A stretch of 64,000 nt of DNA from Lentzea aerocolonigenes (GTDB lineage: Bacteria; Actinomycetota; Actinomycetes; Mycobacteriales; Pseudonocardiaceae). The position numbers and the translations under genes were made by a program. Of this stretch, positions 7,596 to 16,579 are shown in pieces (position 1 is the first letter of the stretch; every line of letters begins with the position of its first letter). The notes under the pieces were generated by a model. The model searched no databases. It saw only the letters and a program-made list of their open reading frames with translations, and was not told the origin of the DNA. Location of the stretch: assembly GCF_000974445.1 (NCBI RefSeq), contig NZ_BBOJ01000010.1, forward strand, positions 296,953 through 360,952, in the 5' to 3' direction.

Positions 7596-8399
7596 GTGCT
7601 GATCGTCCCGGACGTGTCCACCGACTTACTTGGAGGGATTCCAAGCGGTACCAATGGAGTCGTGCACGAACAGCTCGTCCAGGCCGGCATCAGGTTCCGG
7701 CAGTGGATGCACGAGAACCTCGCCCACGCCGCCGGCCACTTCGGGCGCACCGTCATCGGTCCGCCCCGGCTCGGCTGGATGGACCGGTCGATCGGTGCGG
7801 CCGTCGACGGAGCGCTGTGGCTCCGGGTCGTGTCCGAGGAAAGGCAGTGGGTCGGCGACACCTTCTGGAGCGGCAACCTCACTGCCAACGTGTTCGCCGA
7901 ACTGCGGAAGCCCTACGTTCTCGACGTCTACGAGTGGGAGGAGTGGCGGCACCAACGCGCCGAGCTGATGACCCTGATACCAGGCTCACCGTGTTCCCCC
8001 ACCGAAGCCTTACGTCTGCCGGACGAGTGGTGGACCGACCTCCGCAAGACGACGGACGTCGTCGCGGCGATGCCGACCGACCGCGTCAACACCGACCAGG
8101 GTGAGGTCACCGGCCGAATCCAGCACCACTACGGGAACTCGGTGGACCCGATCGTGCGTCGGTGGGAGACGGTGCACGGAAAGCTGCACTGGGCGAACCT
8201 GATGGGACCCGAGTTCGGGCTCCTGGACTGGGAGCAGTGGGGCCGCGCCCCCGCTGGGACGGACGCCGCCACACTGCTCTCCGACAGTCTGGTGGTGCCG
8301 GAAGTCGCCGAACGGGTGCGTGACGTGTTCGCCGACGTGCTCGACTCGGACGCCGGACAACTCGCCCAGCTCTACGTCGCGGCCCGGGTCAGACGATGA
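7596..8399 (+). CDS. Aminoglycoside phosphotransferase-like (APH/ChoK) protein, degenerate
   Basis: 267 aa from GTG 7596, without a visible ribosome site; GTG 7662 is the next in-frame start but would remove the LLGGIPSGTNGVV glycine-rich loop. The C-terminal half shows the APH pattern: HGKLHWANLMGPEFGLLDWEQWG resembles HGDxxxxN...xIDWE, with Asp replaced by Lys in the first motif. The Asn and the second Asp remain. Catalysis may therefore be altered. Could be a small-molecule kinase or a pseudokinase; substrate unknown. Confidence 0.65.
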   Translation: MLIVPDVSTDLLGGIPSGTNGVVHEQLVQAGIRFRQWMHENLAHAAGHFGRTVIGPPRLGWMDRSIGAAVDGALWLRVVSEERQWVGDTFWSGNLTANVFAELRKPYVLDVYEWEEWRHQRAELMTLIPGSPCSPTEALRLPDEWWTDLRKTTDVVAAMPTDRVNTDQGEVTGRIQHHYGNSVDPIVRRWETVHGKLHWANLMGPEFGLLDWEQWGRAPAGTDAATLLSDSLVVPEVAERVRDVFADVLDSDAGQLAQLYVAARVRR

Positions 8400-9147
8400 C
8401 CGCGCCGCCGTCGACCACGAGCGTCTCGCCGGTCACGTAGCCGCCGGCGGGGGAGGCCAGGAAGACGACCGCGGCCGCGAGCTCCTCCGGGTCACCGATG
8501 CGGCCCGCGGGGAGCACCGACTGCATCTTCTCCATGTAGCCGGGCGGGTACTGGTCGGTCATCTCCGACGAGAAGAAGCCAGGGCAGATCGCGTTGACGC
8601 GGATGCCCTTGCGGCCGGTCCACTGCTGCGCCAGGTCGCGCGTCAGGCCCAGCAGGCCCGCCTTGGACGCCGAGTACGCGGCCTGCGGGATGCCGCCGGT
8701 GACTAGCCCGAGCACGGAAGAGATGTTGATGATCGAACCGCCGGACTTCATCACGGAAGCCGCGGCCTGGGCCATCCAGTAGGCGCCGTTGAGGTTCACG
8801 TCCATCACGCCGAGGAACTCCTCCGGCGTTTCGCGCGATGCCGGTACGGCCGACGCGACACCGGCGTTGTTCACCAGAACGGACACGACACCGAACTCGG
8901 CCGCAGCACGGGCCACTTCGCGACAGTCGTCGGGCTGCGACACGTCGGCCTGCACCACCAGGGCACGGCGGCCCACCGACTCGACCAGGGCGGCCGTGTC
9001 CTTCAGCTTGTCCGCGCGGCGGGCGGCCAGCACGACGTCCGCACCCGCCTCGGCCAGGCCCTTCGCGAACGCCACGCCGAGGCCCGAGGACGCGCCGGTA
9101 ACGATCGCGACCTTCCCGTCGAGCCTGAACTTGTCCAGGATTCCCAC
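8389..9147 (-). CDS. SDR family oxidoreductase (3-oxoacyl reductase-like)
   Basis: 252 aa from GTG 9147, overlapping the thiolase stop by one base (TAGTG). Motifs: TGASSGLG, NNAGV, S..ISSVLG and YSASKAG (Y-x3-K), ending with the PEELAAAVVFLAS..GYVTG block of FabG-like enzymes. Downstream partner of thiolase and acyl-CoA dehydrogenase in one operon, where a 3-hydroxyacyl-CoA dehydrogenase role would complete a beta-oxidation spiral. The ribosome site GGAAAGG is inside the thiolase gene. Exact acyl substrate unknown. Confidence 0.88.
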   Translation of the reverse strand: MGILDKFRLDGKVAIVTGASSGLGVAFAKGLAEAGADVVLAARRADKLKDTAALVESVGRRALVVQADVSQPDDCREVARAAAEFGVVSVLVNNAGVASAVPASRETPEEFLGVMDVNLNGAYWMAQAAASVMKSGGSIINISSVLGLVTGGIPQAAYSASKAGLLGLTRDLAQQWTGRKGIRVNAICPGFFSSEMTDQYPPGYMEKMQSVLPAGRIGDPEELAAAVVFLASPAGGYVTGETLVVDGGAVIV

Positions 9148-10343
9148 TACGAAAGCCTTTCCAGGATGATCGCCATGCCCTGACCGCCGCCGACGCACAT
9201 CGTCTCGAGCCCGAACTGGGCGTCGCGGGCCTGCATGCCGTTGATCAGCGTCGTCATGATCCGCGCGCCGGTCGAGCCGAACGGGTGGCCCAGCGCGATG
9301 GCGCCGCCGTGCACGTTCAACCGATCGATGTCGATCCCCAGCGCGCGCTGCGACCCGAGCACCTGCACCGCGAACGCCTCGTTGATCTCCACCAGGTCGA
9401 TGTCCGAAATGGACAGACCGGCGTGAGCCAGCGCCTGCCTGGTGGCGTCGACCGGGCCGAGGCCCATGATCTCCGGCGAGAGCCCGGAGACGCCGGTGGA
9501 CACGATGCGCGCCAACGGGGTCAGCCCCAGCTCCTTCGCACGCGTCGAGCTCATGATCACGACAGCCGCGGCACCGTCGTTCAACGGGCAGCAGTTGCCG
9601 GCCGTCACCGTGCCGTCAGGACGGAAGGACGGCTTCAGTGACGAGACAGCCTCAAGAGTCACACCGGCACGCGGTCCGTCGTCGGTGGAGACGACAGTGC
9701 CGTCCGGCAGCACGACCGGCGTGATCTCGCGGGCGAAGAACCCGTCCGCGATCGCCTTCTCCGCGAGGTTCTGCGACCGCACACCGAACTCGTCCTGGTC
9801 GTGCCGCGAGATGCCCATCTGCGTCGCGACGTTCTCGGCGGTCTGCCCCATCGCGATGTAGTAGTCGGGCAGCTTGCCGTCCAGCCGCGGGTCGGTCCAC
9901 GGCGCGTTGGACGCGGCCGTGTCCACCGTCCGCTGCTGCGCCTCGTCGAAGAGCGGGTTGAACGAAGGCACACCTGAGTGCAGGTAACGGGAAACGCACT
10001 CCACACCGGCCGAGATGAACCCGTGCCCCTCCCCCGCCTTGATCGCGTGGAAGGCCATGCGCGCGGTCTGCACGGAGGACGCGCAGAACCGGTTGACCGT
10101 CGTGCCCGGCAGGGCGTCGTACCCGAGCTGCACGGCGACGCGGCGCGCGATGTTCTGGCCGTGCTCGTCCTGCGGTTCGGCACAGCCGAGGTGCAGGTCG
10201 GTGATCTCGGAGGCGGGAAGGTCGCCCAGCGCCGCCGAGATCACCTGCGCGGCCAGGTCGTCGGGCCGCAGCGACACCAGGGAACCCTTGCGGGCACGGC
10301 CGATCGGCGACCTGGCGGTGGAGACGATGACTGCTTCAGCCAC
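9147..10343 (-). CDS. fadA: Acetyl-CoA C-acyltransferase (thiolase)
   Basis: 398 aa. The three thiolase active-site blocks are intact: nucleophile Cys in NRFCASSVQ near residue 89, NVHGGAIALGHPFGSTGAR with the catalytic His near 350, and ETMCVGGGQGMA with the second Cys near 380. GTG start at 10343. The family cleaves 3-ketoacyl-CoA with CoA to acetyl-CoA and a shortened acyl-CoA. Sits between acyl-CoA dehydrogenase (10 nt upstream) and an SDR, as expected for beta-oxidation. Confidence 0.94.
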   Translation of the reverse strand: MAEAVIVSTARSPIGRARKGSLVSLRPDDLAAQVISAALGDLPASEITDLHLGCAEPQDEHGQNIARRVAVQLGYDALPGTTVNRFCASSVQTARMAFHAIKAGEGHGFISAGVECVSRYLHSGVPSFNPLFDEAQQRTVDTAASNAPWTDPRLDGKLPDYYIAMGQTAENVATQMGISRHDQDEFGVRSQNLAEKAIADGFFAREITPVVLPDGTVVSTDDGPRAGVTLEAVSSLKPSFRPDGTVTAGNCCPLNDGAAAVVIMSSTRAKELGLTPLARIVSTGVSGLSPEIMGLGPVDATRQALAHAGLSISDIDLVEINEAFAVQVLGSQRALGIDIDRLNVHGGAIALGHPFGSTGARIMTTLINGMQARDAQFGLETMCVGGGQGMAIILERLS

Positions 10344-10353
10344 AAGACACCCC

Positions 10354-11499
10354 TTACAGGCCGAGGTCGCGGCCGATGAGTTCCTTCATGATCTCGTTGG
10401 AGCCCGCCCAGATCTTCGTGACGCGGGCGTCCATCCACGCGCGGGCGACGCGGTACTCGGTCATGTAGCCGTAGCCGCCGTGCAGCTGCACGCAGGCGTC
10501 GATGACCTCGTTCTCGACGTCGGCGCTCCAGTACTTCGCCTGCGCCGCCTCGACCGAGCTCAGCTCGCCGCGAACGTGCTGCATGGTCAGCGTGTCGATG
10601 AACGCCTGCGAGACGTCCAGCTTGGTGCGCAGCTCGGCGAGCTGGAACTTGTTGTGCTGGAACTTGCCGATCGCCTGCCCGAACGCCTTGCGCTCCTTGA
10701 CGTACTCCAGCGTCTCGTCGAAGACGCCCTGCGCGTGGGCCAGGTTGGAGATCGCGCCGCCGATCCGTTCCTGCGGCAGGCGTTCCATCATGTAGATGAA
10801 GCCCTGGCCCTCCTCGCCGATGACGTGCTCCTGCGAGAGGCGCACGTCGGAGAAGAACAGCTCCGCGGTGTCGGACGGGTGCTGGCCGACCTTGTCGAGC
10901 TTGCGGCCGCGCTCGAAGCCGGGCATGCCGGTCTCGACCGCGAACAGCGTGATGCCGCGCGCGCCCTTCGACGGGTCGGTGCGGGCCGCCACGACGATCA
11001 TGTCGGCGGTGTAGCCGTTGGTGATGAACGTCTTGGAACCGTTGAGGATCCAGTCCGAACCGTCACGCACGGCGTTGGTCTTCAGCGCGGCGAGGTCGGA
11101 GCCGCCGGACGGCTCGGTCATCGCGATGCCGGTCTTGATCTCGCCGGTGCACATGCCGGGCAGCCAGCGCTGCTTCTGCTCCTCGGTGCACAGGTCGACG
11201 AGGTAAGGCGCCACGACGTCGCCGTGAATCCCCAGCGACGACGCGACAGCCGCGTTGACCCGGCACAGCTCCTCGGCGAACACCGTGTTGAACCGGTAGT
11301 CGTTCGCGCCGCTGCCGCCGTACTCCTCGGGGATCTCCAGCCCCAGCAGGCCCTGGCGACCGGCCTCGAGCCACACGTCGCGGTCGATCACGCGCTGCTC
11401 GATGAACTTCTCGACGTTCGGCGTGATCGTGCGCTCCACGAACGCTTTCGCCGACTCCCGGAACGCGGCGTGATCCTCGTTGAACAGCGTCCGCTGCAC
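10354..11499 (-). CDS. Acyl-CoA dehydrogenase
   Basis: 381 aa from GTG 11499. An upstream ATG at 11511 looks like a start but its own first bases (ATGGAGGTAGTC) form the GGAGG that serves the GTG, so the GTG is preferred. Family features: MTEPSGGSDLAAL FAD-binding block, GSKTFITNG, RKAFGQ and QLHGGYGYMTEY with the C-terminal KIWAGSNEIMKELIGRDL. Oxidises acyl-CoA to trans-2-enoyl-CoA, electrons to ETF. First gene of the operon with thiolase and SDR; two CTAAGC-N4-GCTTAG boxes lie 14-47 nt upstream. Confidence 0.93.
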   Translation of the reverse strand: MQRTLFNEDHAAFRESAKAFVERTITPNVEKFIEQRVIDRDVWLEAGRQGLLGLEIPEEYGGSGANDYRFNTVFAEELCRVNAAVASSLGIHGDVVAPYLVDLCTEEQKQRWLPGMCTGEIKTGIAMTEPSGGSDLAALKTNAVRDGSDWILNGSKTFITNGYTADMIVVAARTDPSKGARGITLFAVETGMPGFERGRKLDKVGQHPSDTAELFFSDVRLSQEHVIGEEGQGFIYMMERLPQERIGGAISNLAHAQGVFDETLEYVKERKAFGQAIGKFQHNKFQLAELRTKLDVSQAFIDTLTMQHVRGELSSVEAAQAKYWSADVENEVIDACVQLHGGYGYMTEYRVARAWMDARVTKIWAGSNEIMKELIGRDLGL

Positions 11500-11512
11500 G
11501 ACTACCTCCATA

Positions 11513-11546
11513 CTAAGCGGTTGCTTAGCGCTAAGCGCCCGCTTAG
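11513..11546. promoter_or_regulatory. Tandem CTAAGC-N4-GCTTAG operators between ACAD and tetR
   Basis: Two perfect copies, 11513-11528 (spacer GGTT) and 11531-11546 (spacer GCCC), 18 bp apart, so on almost the same face of the helix. They fill the gap between the divergent ACAD and TetR genes, as expected for a TetR protein that represses itself and its neighbours. Confidence 0.75.
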
Positions 11547-11592
11547 CGTGCAGTACGATCCACCACGTGTCAACACGCGAGGAGCGGCCCCG

Positions 11593-12216
11593 ATGACCAC
11601 GACCGGCCTGGACGAGTTCGCGCTGCTCGACGAGACCTGGCGCTCGGTCACCCCGGACGCCGCCCGGCGCATGCTCATCGCGGCCGCCCACGCGTTCGCG
11701 GGCAAGGGATACCACGCCACGACGACCCGTGACATCGCTTCACTCGCGGGAATGTCCCCGGCGGCGGTCTACATCCACTACCGGTCCAAAGAGGAACTGC
11801 TCTTCAACATCTCGCTCGTCGGCCACGAGACGTCGCTCGCCCTGCTGTCGCGCATCGAGGGTCGTGACGCGGTGGAGCGGCTCAGGAACGCGGTGTCGTC
11901 GTTCGCGGGCTGGCACGCGGAGTACCACACGACGGCGCGGGTGGTGCAGTACGAACTGGGTGCGCTCACTCCCGAGCACCACGCCGAGGTGGCGGTGCTG
12001 CGCCGGGGCATCGAGCAGCAGATGCGCTCCTACATCGCGGACGGCGTCGCGGAGGGTGTGTTCGACGTGCCGGACCTCAAGGGCGCGACCCTCGCCGTGC
12101 TGTCGCTGTGCATCGACGTCGCGCGCTGGTACCAGCCGAGCGGGAAGCGGACACCGGACGAGATCGGCGCGTTGTACGCCGACCTCGTCCTCAGGATGGT
12201 CCGGCCGGCTACCTGA
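11593..12216 (+). CDS. TetR-family regulator, probable repressor of the acyl-CoA regulon
   Basis: 207 aa from ATG 11593 with GAGGAG 8 nt upstream. HTH: TTTRDIASLAGMSPAAVYIHYRSKEELLF. The ligand-binding half ends in IDVARWYQPSGKRTPDEIGALYADLVLRM, a pattern seen in TetR proteins of fatty-acid catabolism. It is divergent from ACAD over a region holding two copies of the palindrome that also precedes fabG-maoC and the carboxylase, so it is the best candidate to bind them. Inducer probably an acyl-CoA (inference). The 3' end overlaps the convergent GlsB-like gene by 8 nt. Confidence 0.9.
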   Translation: MTTTGLDEFALLDETWRSVTPDAARRMLIAAAHAFAGKGYHATTTRDIASLAGMSPAAVYIHYRSKEELLFNISLVGHETSLALLSRIEGRDAVERLRNAVSSFAGWHAEYHTTARVVQYELGALTPEHHAEVAVLRRGIEQQMRSYIADGVAEGVFDVPDLKGATLAVLSLCIDVARWYQPSGKRTPDEIGALYADLVLRMVRPAT

Positions 12217-12481
12217 CCGACCTGCGGCCGTACATCCCGGCCACGACCGAGACGCCGATCGCGGCAACGATGATCTGGACGATCACCTCGATCCAGTCGA
12301 TGCCCGGCGTGTCCTGCACGCCGAGCAGCCGCGCGATCCACGAGCCGATGAACGCCGCCGCGATGCCGACCAGCAGCGTCAGCCAGATCGGGATGGCCTG
12401 CTTGCCCGGTGCGAACAGCTTGCCGAGCAAGCCCAGGATCAGACCGATGACGAGTGCGCCGAGAATGCTCTCGATGGTCAC
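12209..12481 (-). CDS. GlsB/YeaQ/YmgE family (transglycosylase-associated) membrane protein
   Basis: 90 aa, GTG 12481 with AGGAGG 6-7 nt upstream. Three hydrophobic helices (residues 4-22, 31-52, 62-83) carry the family features GLILGLLGKLFAPGKQ and IGVSVVAGMYGRR. Small stress-associated inner-membrane proteins of unknown mechanism, despite the old name. Independent of the lipid genes around it. Confidence 0.9.
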   Translation of the reverse strand: MTIESILGALVIGLILGLLGKLFAPGKQAIPIWLTLLVGIAAAFIGSWIARLLGVQDTPGIDWIEVIVQIIVAAIGVSVVAGMYGRRSVR

Positions 12482-12566
12482 GGACGCCTCCTCCGCTACT
12501 CCCCGTTGAAGGTGGGGATCTCGAAGAAAATCATCCCGTCACTCGGCATGATCCGCAGCTCGAGAA

Positions 12567-13346
12567 CTACCAGCGGCTGCCGGAGACCTGCGCCATCCAC
12601 TGGTTGATCGTCGCGGTCCAGTCCGTGCCGATCGCCTGCTGGTGCGACACCGCGAAACGGCCGTACGCGTCACCGCCCGCACGGAGCAGTCCGGCGCGCT
12701 TGTCAGCCTCCAGGATCACGTGCAGCTCGCCCGGCGTGGTCACGAACGTGAGCTCGACCTGCTTGAGGCGGCCGGAGAACTGCGGCGGCGGGTAGAACTC
12801 GATCTCCTGGTAGAACGGCAGCTGCTGCGGCACGCCGTAGATGCGGCCGCGCTCGTTGTCCGCCTTGGTGAAGCGGAAGCCCATCTGCCCGAACGCCTGG
12901 AGCACGGCGTCCTGCGACGGCAGCGGGTGCACCCAGATCGGGTCGAGGTCGCCGGGGTCGATGGCGCCGCGGACCTCGAGCTCGGTGCGCAGGCCGAGCT
13001 GCATGCCGTGCAGCTGCATGCCGCCCACGACGTTGAGCGGGCACTCGAACGGCACCGGGATCTGGAACGGCAGCGAGAGGTTCTGGTGCGGCTGCGCGAG
13101 GATCCGCTGTCCCACGGAGAACTTGTGGAACTCCATGTTGGTGTTGTACTCGTTGTCGCCGCTCTCGACCTCGACGCGGGTGAGCAGCGCCAGCGTGACG
13201 TGGTCGATCTCGGCCGGGTGGTCGCCGCCGGCGATGCGAACCTCGCCGGAGAGCACCTCACCGGGACGCACGTTCGGGTTGGTCAGCACCGTGTCGACAG
13301 TCGGCCCGCCCACGCCGAACGCGCGCATCATCCTCTTGAACACCAC
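12567..13346 (-). CDS. Spo0M-like / arrestin-fold sporulation-control protein
   Basis: 259 aa from GTG 13346 (GTG 13343 also in frame), AGGAGG 5 nt upstream. The N-terminus FKRMMRAFGVGGPTVDTVL and the later ELEVRGAIDPGDLDPI and FYPPPQFSGRLKQVELTFVTT are the conserved blocks of the Spo0M family, whose N-terminal half adopts an arrestin fold. A cytoplasmic protein that affects sporulation in Bacillus; role in actinomycetes is not settled. Divergent from the acyl-CoA carboxylase. Confidence 0.88.
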   Translation of the reverse strand: MVFKRMMRAFGVGGPTVDTVLTNPNVRPGEVLSGEVRIAGGDHPAEIDHVTLALLTRVEVESGDNEYNTNMEFHKFSVGQRILAQPHQNLSLPFQIPVPFECPLNVVGGMQLHGMQLGLRTELEVRGAIDPGDLDPIWVHPLPSQDAVLQAFGQMGFRFTKADNERGRIYGVPQQLPFYQEIEFYPPPQFSGRLKQVELTFVTTPGELHVILEADKRAGLLRAGGDAYGRFAVSHQQAIGTDWTATINQWMAQVSGSRW

Positions 13347-13501
13347 TGGGGCCTCCTGAAGCCACTCGCAACTTTGCGGGGAAGTCTGCCTGCTGAATCG
13401 CCCGAATGCGGCGAAGCGTTCCGTTGACGCCTCAACACCCCGATCGGTTCCGTATGGACTTCCGTTGACTTCAGATGGCAACATGCGACCGCCGTCACAT
13501 A

Positions 13502-13517
13502 CTAAGCGGTCGCTCAG
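13502..13517. promoter_or_regulatory. CTAAGC-N4-GCTCAG operator before the acyl-CoA carboxylase
   Basis: Fourth copy of the CTAAGC-N4-GCTTAG box, one mismatch (GCTCAG). Its last bases merge into the AGGAGG ribosome site (13516-13521) of the gene at 13528, so a bound repressor would also cover the start region. Confidence 0.55.
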
Positions 13518-13527
13518 GAGGATTGCC

Positions 13528-16500
13528 GTGCTGCTCGTCGCCAACCGGGGTGAGGTCGCCGTCCGCGTGCTGCGCGCGGCAGCTGACCTGGGGATTCGCA
13601 CCGTGGCGGTGTACGCGGAGGACGACGCCTCCTCGCTTCACGTGACGCTCGCGGACCGTGCCGTCGCACTGCGTGGGGACTCGCCGTACCTGGACGTCGA
13701 TCAGCTTCTGGACGCCGCCGAGGGGTGCGTGGCCGTGCATCCGGGGTGGGGCTTCCTGTCCGAGAACGCAGCTTTCGCACGGGCGTGCACCGAACGGGGG
13801 CTGGCGTTCGTCGGGCCGTCGCCCGAGGTGCTGGAGCTGCTGGGCGACAAGGTGCGAGCGCGCGAGTTGGCCTCTTCGCTCGGGATCCCGGTGCTGGACG
13901 CGGCACCCGGCGAGTTCCCGGTGATGGTCAAGGCGGTCGCCGGTGGTGGCGGCAAGGGCATGCGGGCGGTGTACGCGCCCGAGGATCTCGACAGCGCGGT
14001 CGAGGCGTGCCGGGCGGAGGCGCTGGCGGCGTTCGGGGTGGGAGACGTCTACCTCGAACGGCTGCTGCCCTCCGCCCGGCACGTCGAGGTGCAGCTGGTC
14101 GGGACGTCGGTGATCGGTGACCGCGACTGTTCGCTGCAGCTGCGGCACCAGAAGGTCGTGGAGATCGCGCCCGCTCCCCTAATCGATCCGTTGCTGCGCA
14201 AGGCGCTGCACGAGGCCGCCGTGGCGATCGCGACCGCGGCCGGGTACACGGGCGTCGGCACGGTGGAGTTCCTGGTCTCCGGGGACTCGTTCGCGTTCCT
14301 GGAGGTCAACCCGCGGCTGCAGGTCGAGCACACGGTGACCGAGATGGTGTCCGGTGTGGACCTCGTGCGCACCCAGCTGTTGCTGGCCTGGGGCGGTGAC
14401 GTGGACTTCACGCCCGTCGACCGCGGTTCGGCCGTGCAGGTGCGCGTGAACCAGACCTCCGGTGGTGTGCTGTCGGCGTTCGGGCTTCCTGCCGGGCCCG
14501 GCGTCCGCGTCGACACGCACGGGTACGTCGGGTACCGGGTCGGCACGCGGTACGACGGGTTGCTGGCGAAGCTCGTGGTGCACGGCGAGGATCTCGACGT
14601 CGCGCTGAACCGGGCGCGGCGGGCGTTGCGCGAGTTCCGGATCGAGGGCGTCCCGACGAACCTCGAGTTCCTGAAGTCGTTGCTGGATCGCGACATCGTG
14701 GGCGCCACGACCGACTTCGTGGTCGAGGAGCCTGTTGACGGCATGCGGGCGCCGCTGGCGGGCACGGTGGTGGCCGTCTCGGCCGACTCGGTGGTGCTGG
14801 AAGCGATGAAGATGCAGCACGTCGTGCGGGTGTCCGGCGACGTGCTGGTGTCGGTGGGCGACACCGTTGCCCTGGGGCAGCTGCTGGCTTCCAGCTCGGG
14901 TGAGTCCACTGAGGACGTCGTCGAGGTGGATCTGGAAGAGGTGCGGCCGGACCTGGCGGAGGTGCTGGCACGGCACGACTTCGACCGTCCCGAGGCTGCC
15001 GCGCGACGGCACGCGGCCGGTGGGCGGACCGCGCGGGAGAACATCGCGGACCTCTGCGACGACTTCGTCGAGTACGGCGGCCTCGCCATCGCAGCCCAAC
15101 GCCAGCGCCGCTCGTTGCAGGAGTTGATCGAGCGCACTCCGGCCGACGGCATGGTGGCGGGCATCGGCGTCGTCAACGGCCAACGGATCGTTGCGATGTC
15201 CTACGACTACGCGGTGCTCGCCGGCACGCAGGGCATGCGCAACCATCAGAAGAAGGACAGGTTGTTCGCGCTGGCGCAGCAGGAGAACCTGCCGGTGGTG
15301 TTGTTCGCGGAGGGCGGCGGCGGACGGCCGGGCGACACCGACCACAGCATGGTCAGCGGCCTGGACTGCGGCTCGTTCCACGCGTTCGCGTCGCTGAGCG
15401 GCCAGGTGCCGCTGGTGGGTGTGGTGGCGGGCCGGTGCTTCGCGGGCAACGCGGTGCTGCTCGGCACGTGTGACGTGATCATCGCGGTCGAGGGCGCGAA
15501 CATCGGCATGGGCGGCCCGGCGATGATCGAGGGCGGCGGGTTGGGTGTGTTCCGGCCCGAGGACATCGGGCCGTTGGACGTGCAGGTGCCCAACGGCGTG
15601 GTGGACATCGCGGTGGCGTCGGAGGAGGAGGCTGTCGCGGTCGCGAAGAAGTACCTGTCGTACTTCCAACGCACCGCCCACGCTCCCGCAGGCGTCCCCC
15701 GCGCGAGCGCGCAGCCTTCGTCCGCGCCCTCGGGGGAACCCCTAAGTTCAATTATCCCAGACAGCACCGACAATTCCGGCCGGTCGAGCTCCGGCCAGGC
15801 CTGGAGCTGCGCGGACCAGCGCCTCCTCCGCCACGCCGTCCCCGAGAACCGCCTCCGCGCCTACGACATCCGCACCCTCATCACCACCCTCGCCGACACC
15901 GACTCGGTCCTCGAACTCCGCCGGAACTTCGGCAACGCGATCGTCACCGCCCTGATCCGCGTCGAAGGCCGCCCGATCGCCCTGATCGCCAACGACCCCA
16001 ACGTCCTCGGCGGCGCGATCGACGCCGACGCCGCCGACAAGTGCGCCCGCTTCCTCCAGCTCGCGGACGCCTTCGACATCCCGGTCGTCTCCCTCACCGA
16101 CACCCCCGGCTTCATGGTCGGCCCCGACGCCGAACGCACCGCCACCGTCCGCCACCTCACCCGCATGGTGGTGACAGGCGCCAACATCACCGTCCCCTTC
16201 GGACTGGTCGTCCTGCGCAAGGCGTACGGCCTCGGCGCCCAGGCCATGGCGGGCGGATCGCTGAAAGTCCCCCAGTTCGCCGTCTCCTGGCCCACCGGCG
16301 AGTTCGGCCCGATGGGTCTCGAAGGCGCCGTCAAGCTCGGCTTCAAGCGCGAGCTCGACGCCATCGCAGACCCGCAGGAACGCGAGCAACGCTACGACGA
16401 GATGGTCAAAACCGCTTACGAACACGGCAAAGCGCTGAACGTCGCCAGTGTCTTCGAGATCGACGACGTCATCGACCCGGCCGACACCCGTCGCTGGATC

Positions 16501-16569
16501 GCCACCGCGCTCGCCCCCGCAACTTCCCGCTCCCAAGGGAAGAAACGCCCGTTCATCGACACCTGGTGA
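13528..16569 (+). CDS. Single-chain acyl-CoA carboxylase (biotin carboxylase-BCCP-carboxyltransferase)
   Basis: 1013 aa from GTG 13528, chosen for AGGAGG 6 nt upstream. Residues 1-400: biotin carboxylase/ATP-grasp (LLVANRGEVAVRVL, KAVAGGGGKGMR, LEVNPRLQVEHTVTE). About 404-450: biotinyl domain with EAMKM, biotin Lys near 428. About 484-1013: carboxyltransferase N and C halves (GRTARENIADLCD, GGGGRPGD, ADAFDIPVVSLTDTPGFM, GLVVLRKAYGLGAQAM). Such single-chain enzymes are known for long-chain acyl-CoA. A low-complexity linker sits between the CT halves (residues about 718-758), and codon choice changes there. Followed after 10 nt by a transporter. Confidence 0.92.
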   Translation: MLLVANRGEVAVRVLRAAADLGIRTVAVYAEDDASSLHVTLADRAVALRGDSPYLDVDQLLDAAEGCVAVHPGWGFLSENAAFARACTERGLAFVGPSPEVLELLGDKVRARELASSLGIPVLDAAPGEFPVMVKAVAGGGGKGMRAVYAPEDLDSAVEACRAEALAAFGVGDVYLERLLPSARHVEVQLVGTSVIGDRDCSLQLRHQKVVEIAPAPLIDPLLRKALHEAAVAIATAAGYTGVGTVEFLVSGDSFAFLEVNPRLQVEHTVTEMVSGVDLVRTQLLLAWGGDVDFTPVDRGSAVQVRVNQTSGGVLSAFGLPAGPGVRVDTHGYVGYRVGTRYDGLLAKLVVHGEDLDVALNRARRALREFRIEGVPTNLEFLKSLLDRDIVGATTDFVVEEPVDGMRAPLAGTVVAVSADSVVLEAMKMQHVVRVSGDVLVSVGDTVALGQLLASSSGESTEDVVEVDLEEVRPDLAEVLARHDFDRPEAAARRHAAGGRTARENIADLCDDFVEYGGLAIAAQRQRRSLQELIERTPADGMVAGIGVVNGQRIVAMSYDYAVLAGTQGMRNHQKKDRLFALAQQENLPVVLFAEGGGGRPGDTDHSMVSGLDCGSFHAFASLSGQVPLVGVVAGRCFAGNAVLLGTCDVIIAVEGANIGMGGPAMIEGGGLGVFRPEDIGPLDVQVPNGVVDIAVASEEEAVAVAKKYLSYFQRTAHAPAGVPRASAQPSSAPSGEPLSSIIPDSTDNSGRSSSGQAWSCADQRLLRHAVPENRLRAYDIRTLITTLADTDSVLELRRNFGNAIVTALIRVEGRPIALIANDPNVLGGAIDADAADKCARFLQLADAFDIPVVSLTDTPGFMVGPDAERTATVRHLTRMVVTGANITVPFGLVVLRKAYGLGAQAMAGGSLKVPQFAVSWPTGEFGPMGLEGAVKLGFKRELDAIADPQEREQRYDEMVKTAYEHGKALNVASVFEIDDVIDPADTRRWIATALAPATSRSQGKKRPFIDTW
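15685..15800 (+). other. Low-complexity insert between the two carboxyltransferase halves
   Basis: Codes for an Ala/Ser/Pro-rich stretch (AGVPRASAQPSSAPSGEPL and following Ser/Asn residues) not expected in the conserved carboxyltransferase core. The DNA contains unusual A/T-containing sequence (AAGTTCAATTATCCCAGACA) and short palindromes (GGCCGGTCGAGCTCCGGCC at 15778-15796). Upstream codons end in mixed G/C, downstream codons almost only in C. May be an in-frame repeat insertion or a fusion junction. Confidence 0.55.
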
Positions 16570-16579
16570 AGGAGAAGCC

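Noticed and set aside
10015..11592. 5' extension of the TetR frame antisense to thiolase/ACAD
   Set aside because: The open frame is an artefact of high GC; the gene starts at ATG 11593 with a ribosome site after the operators.
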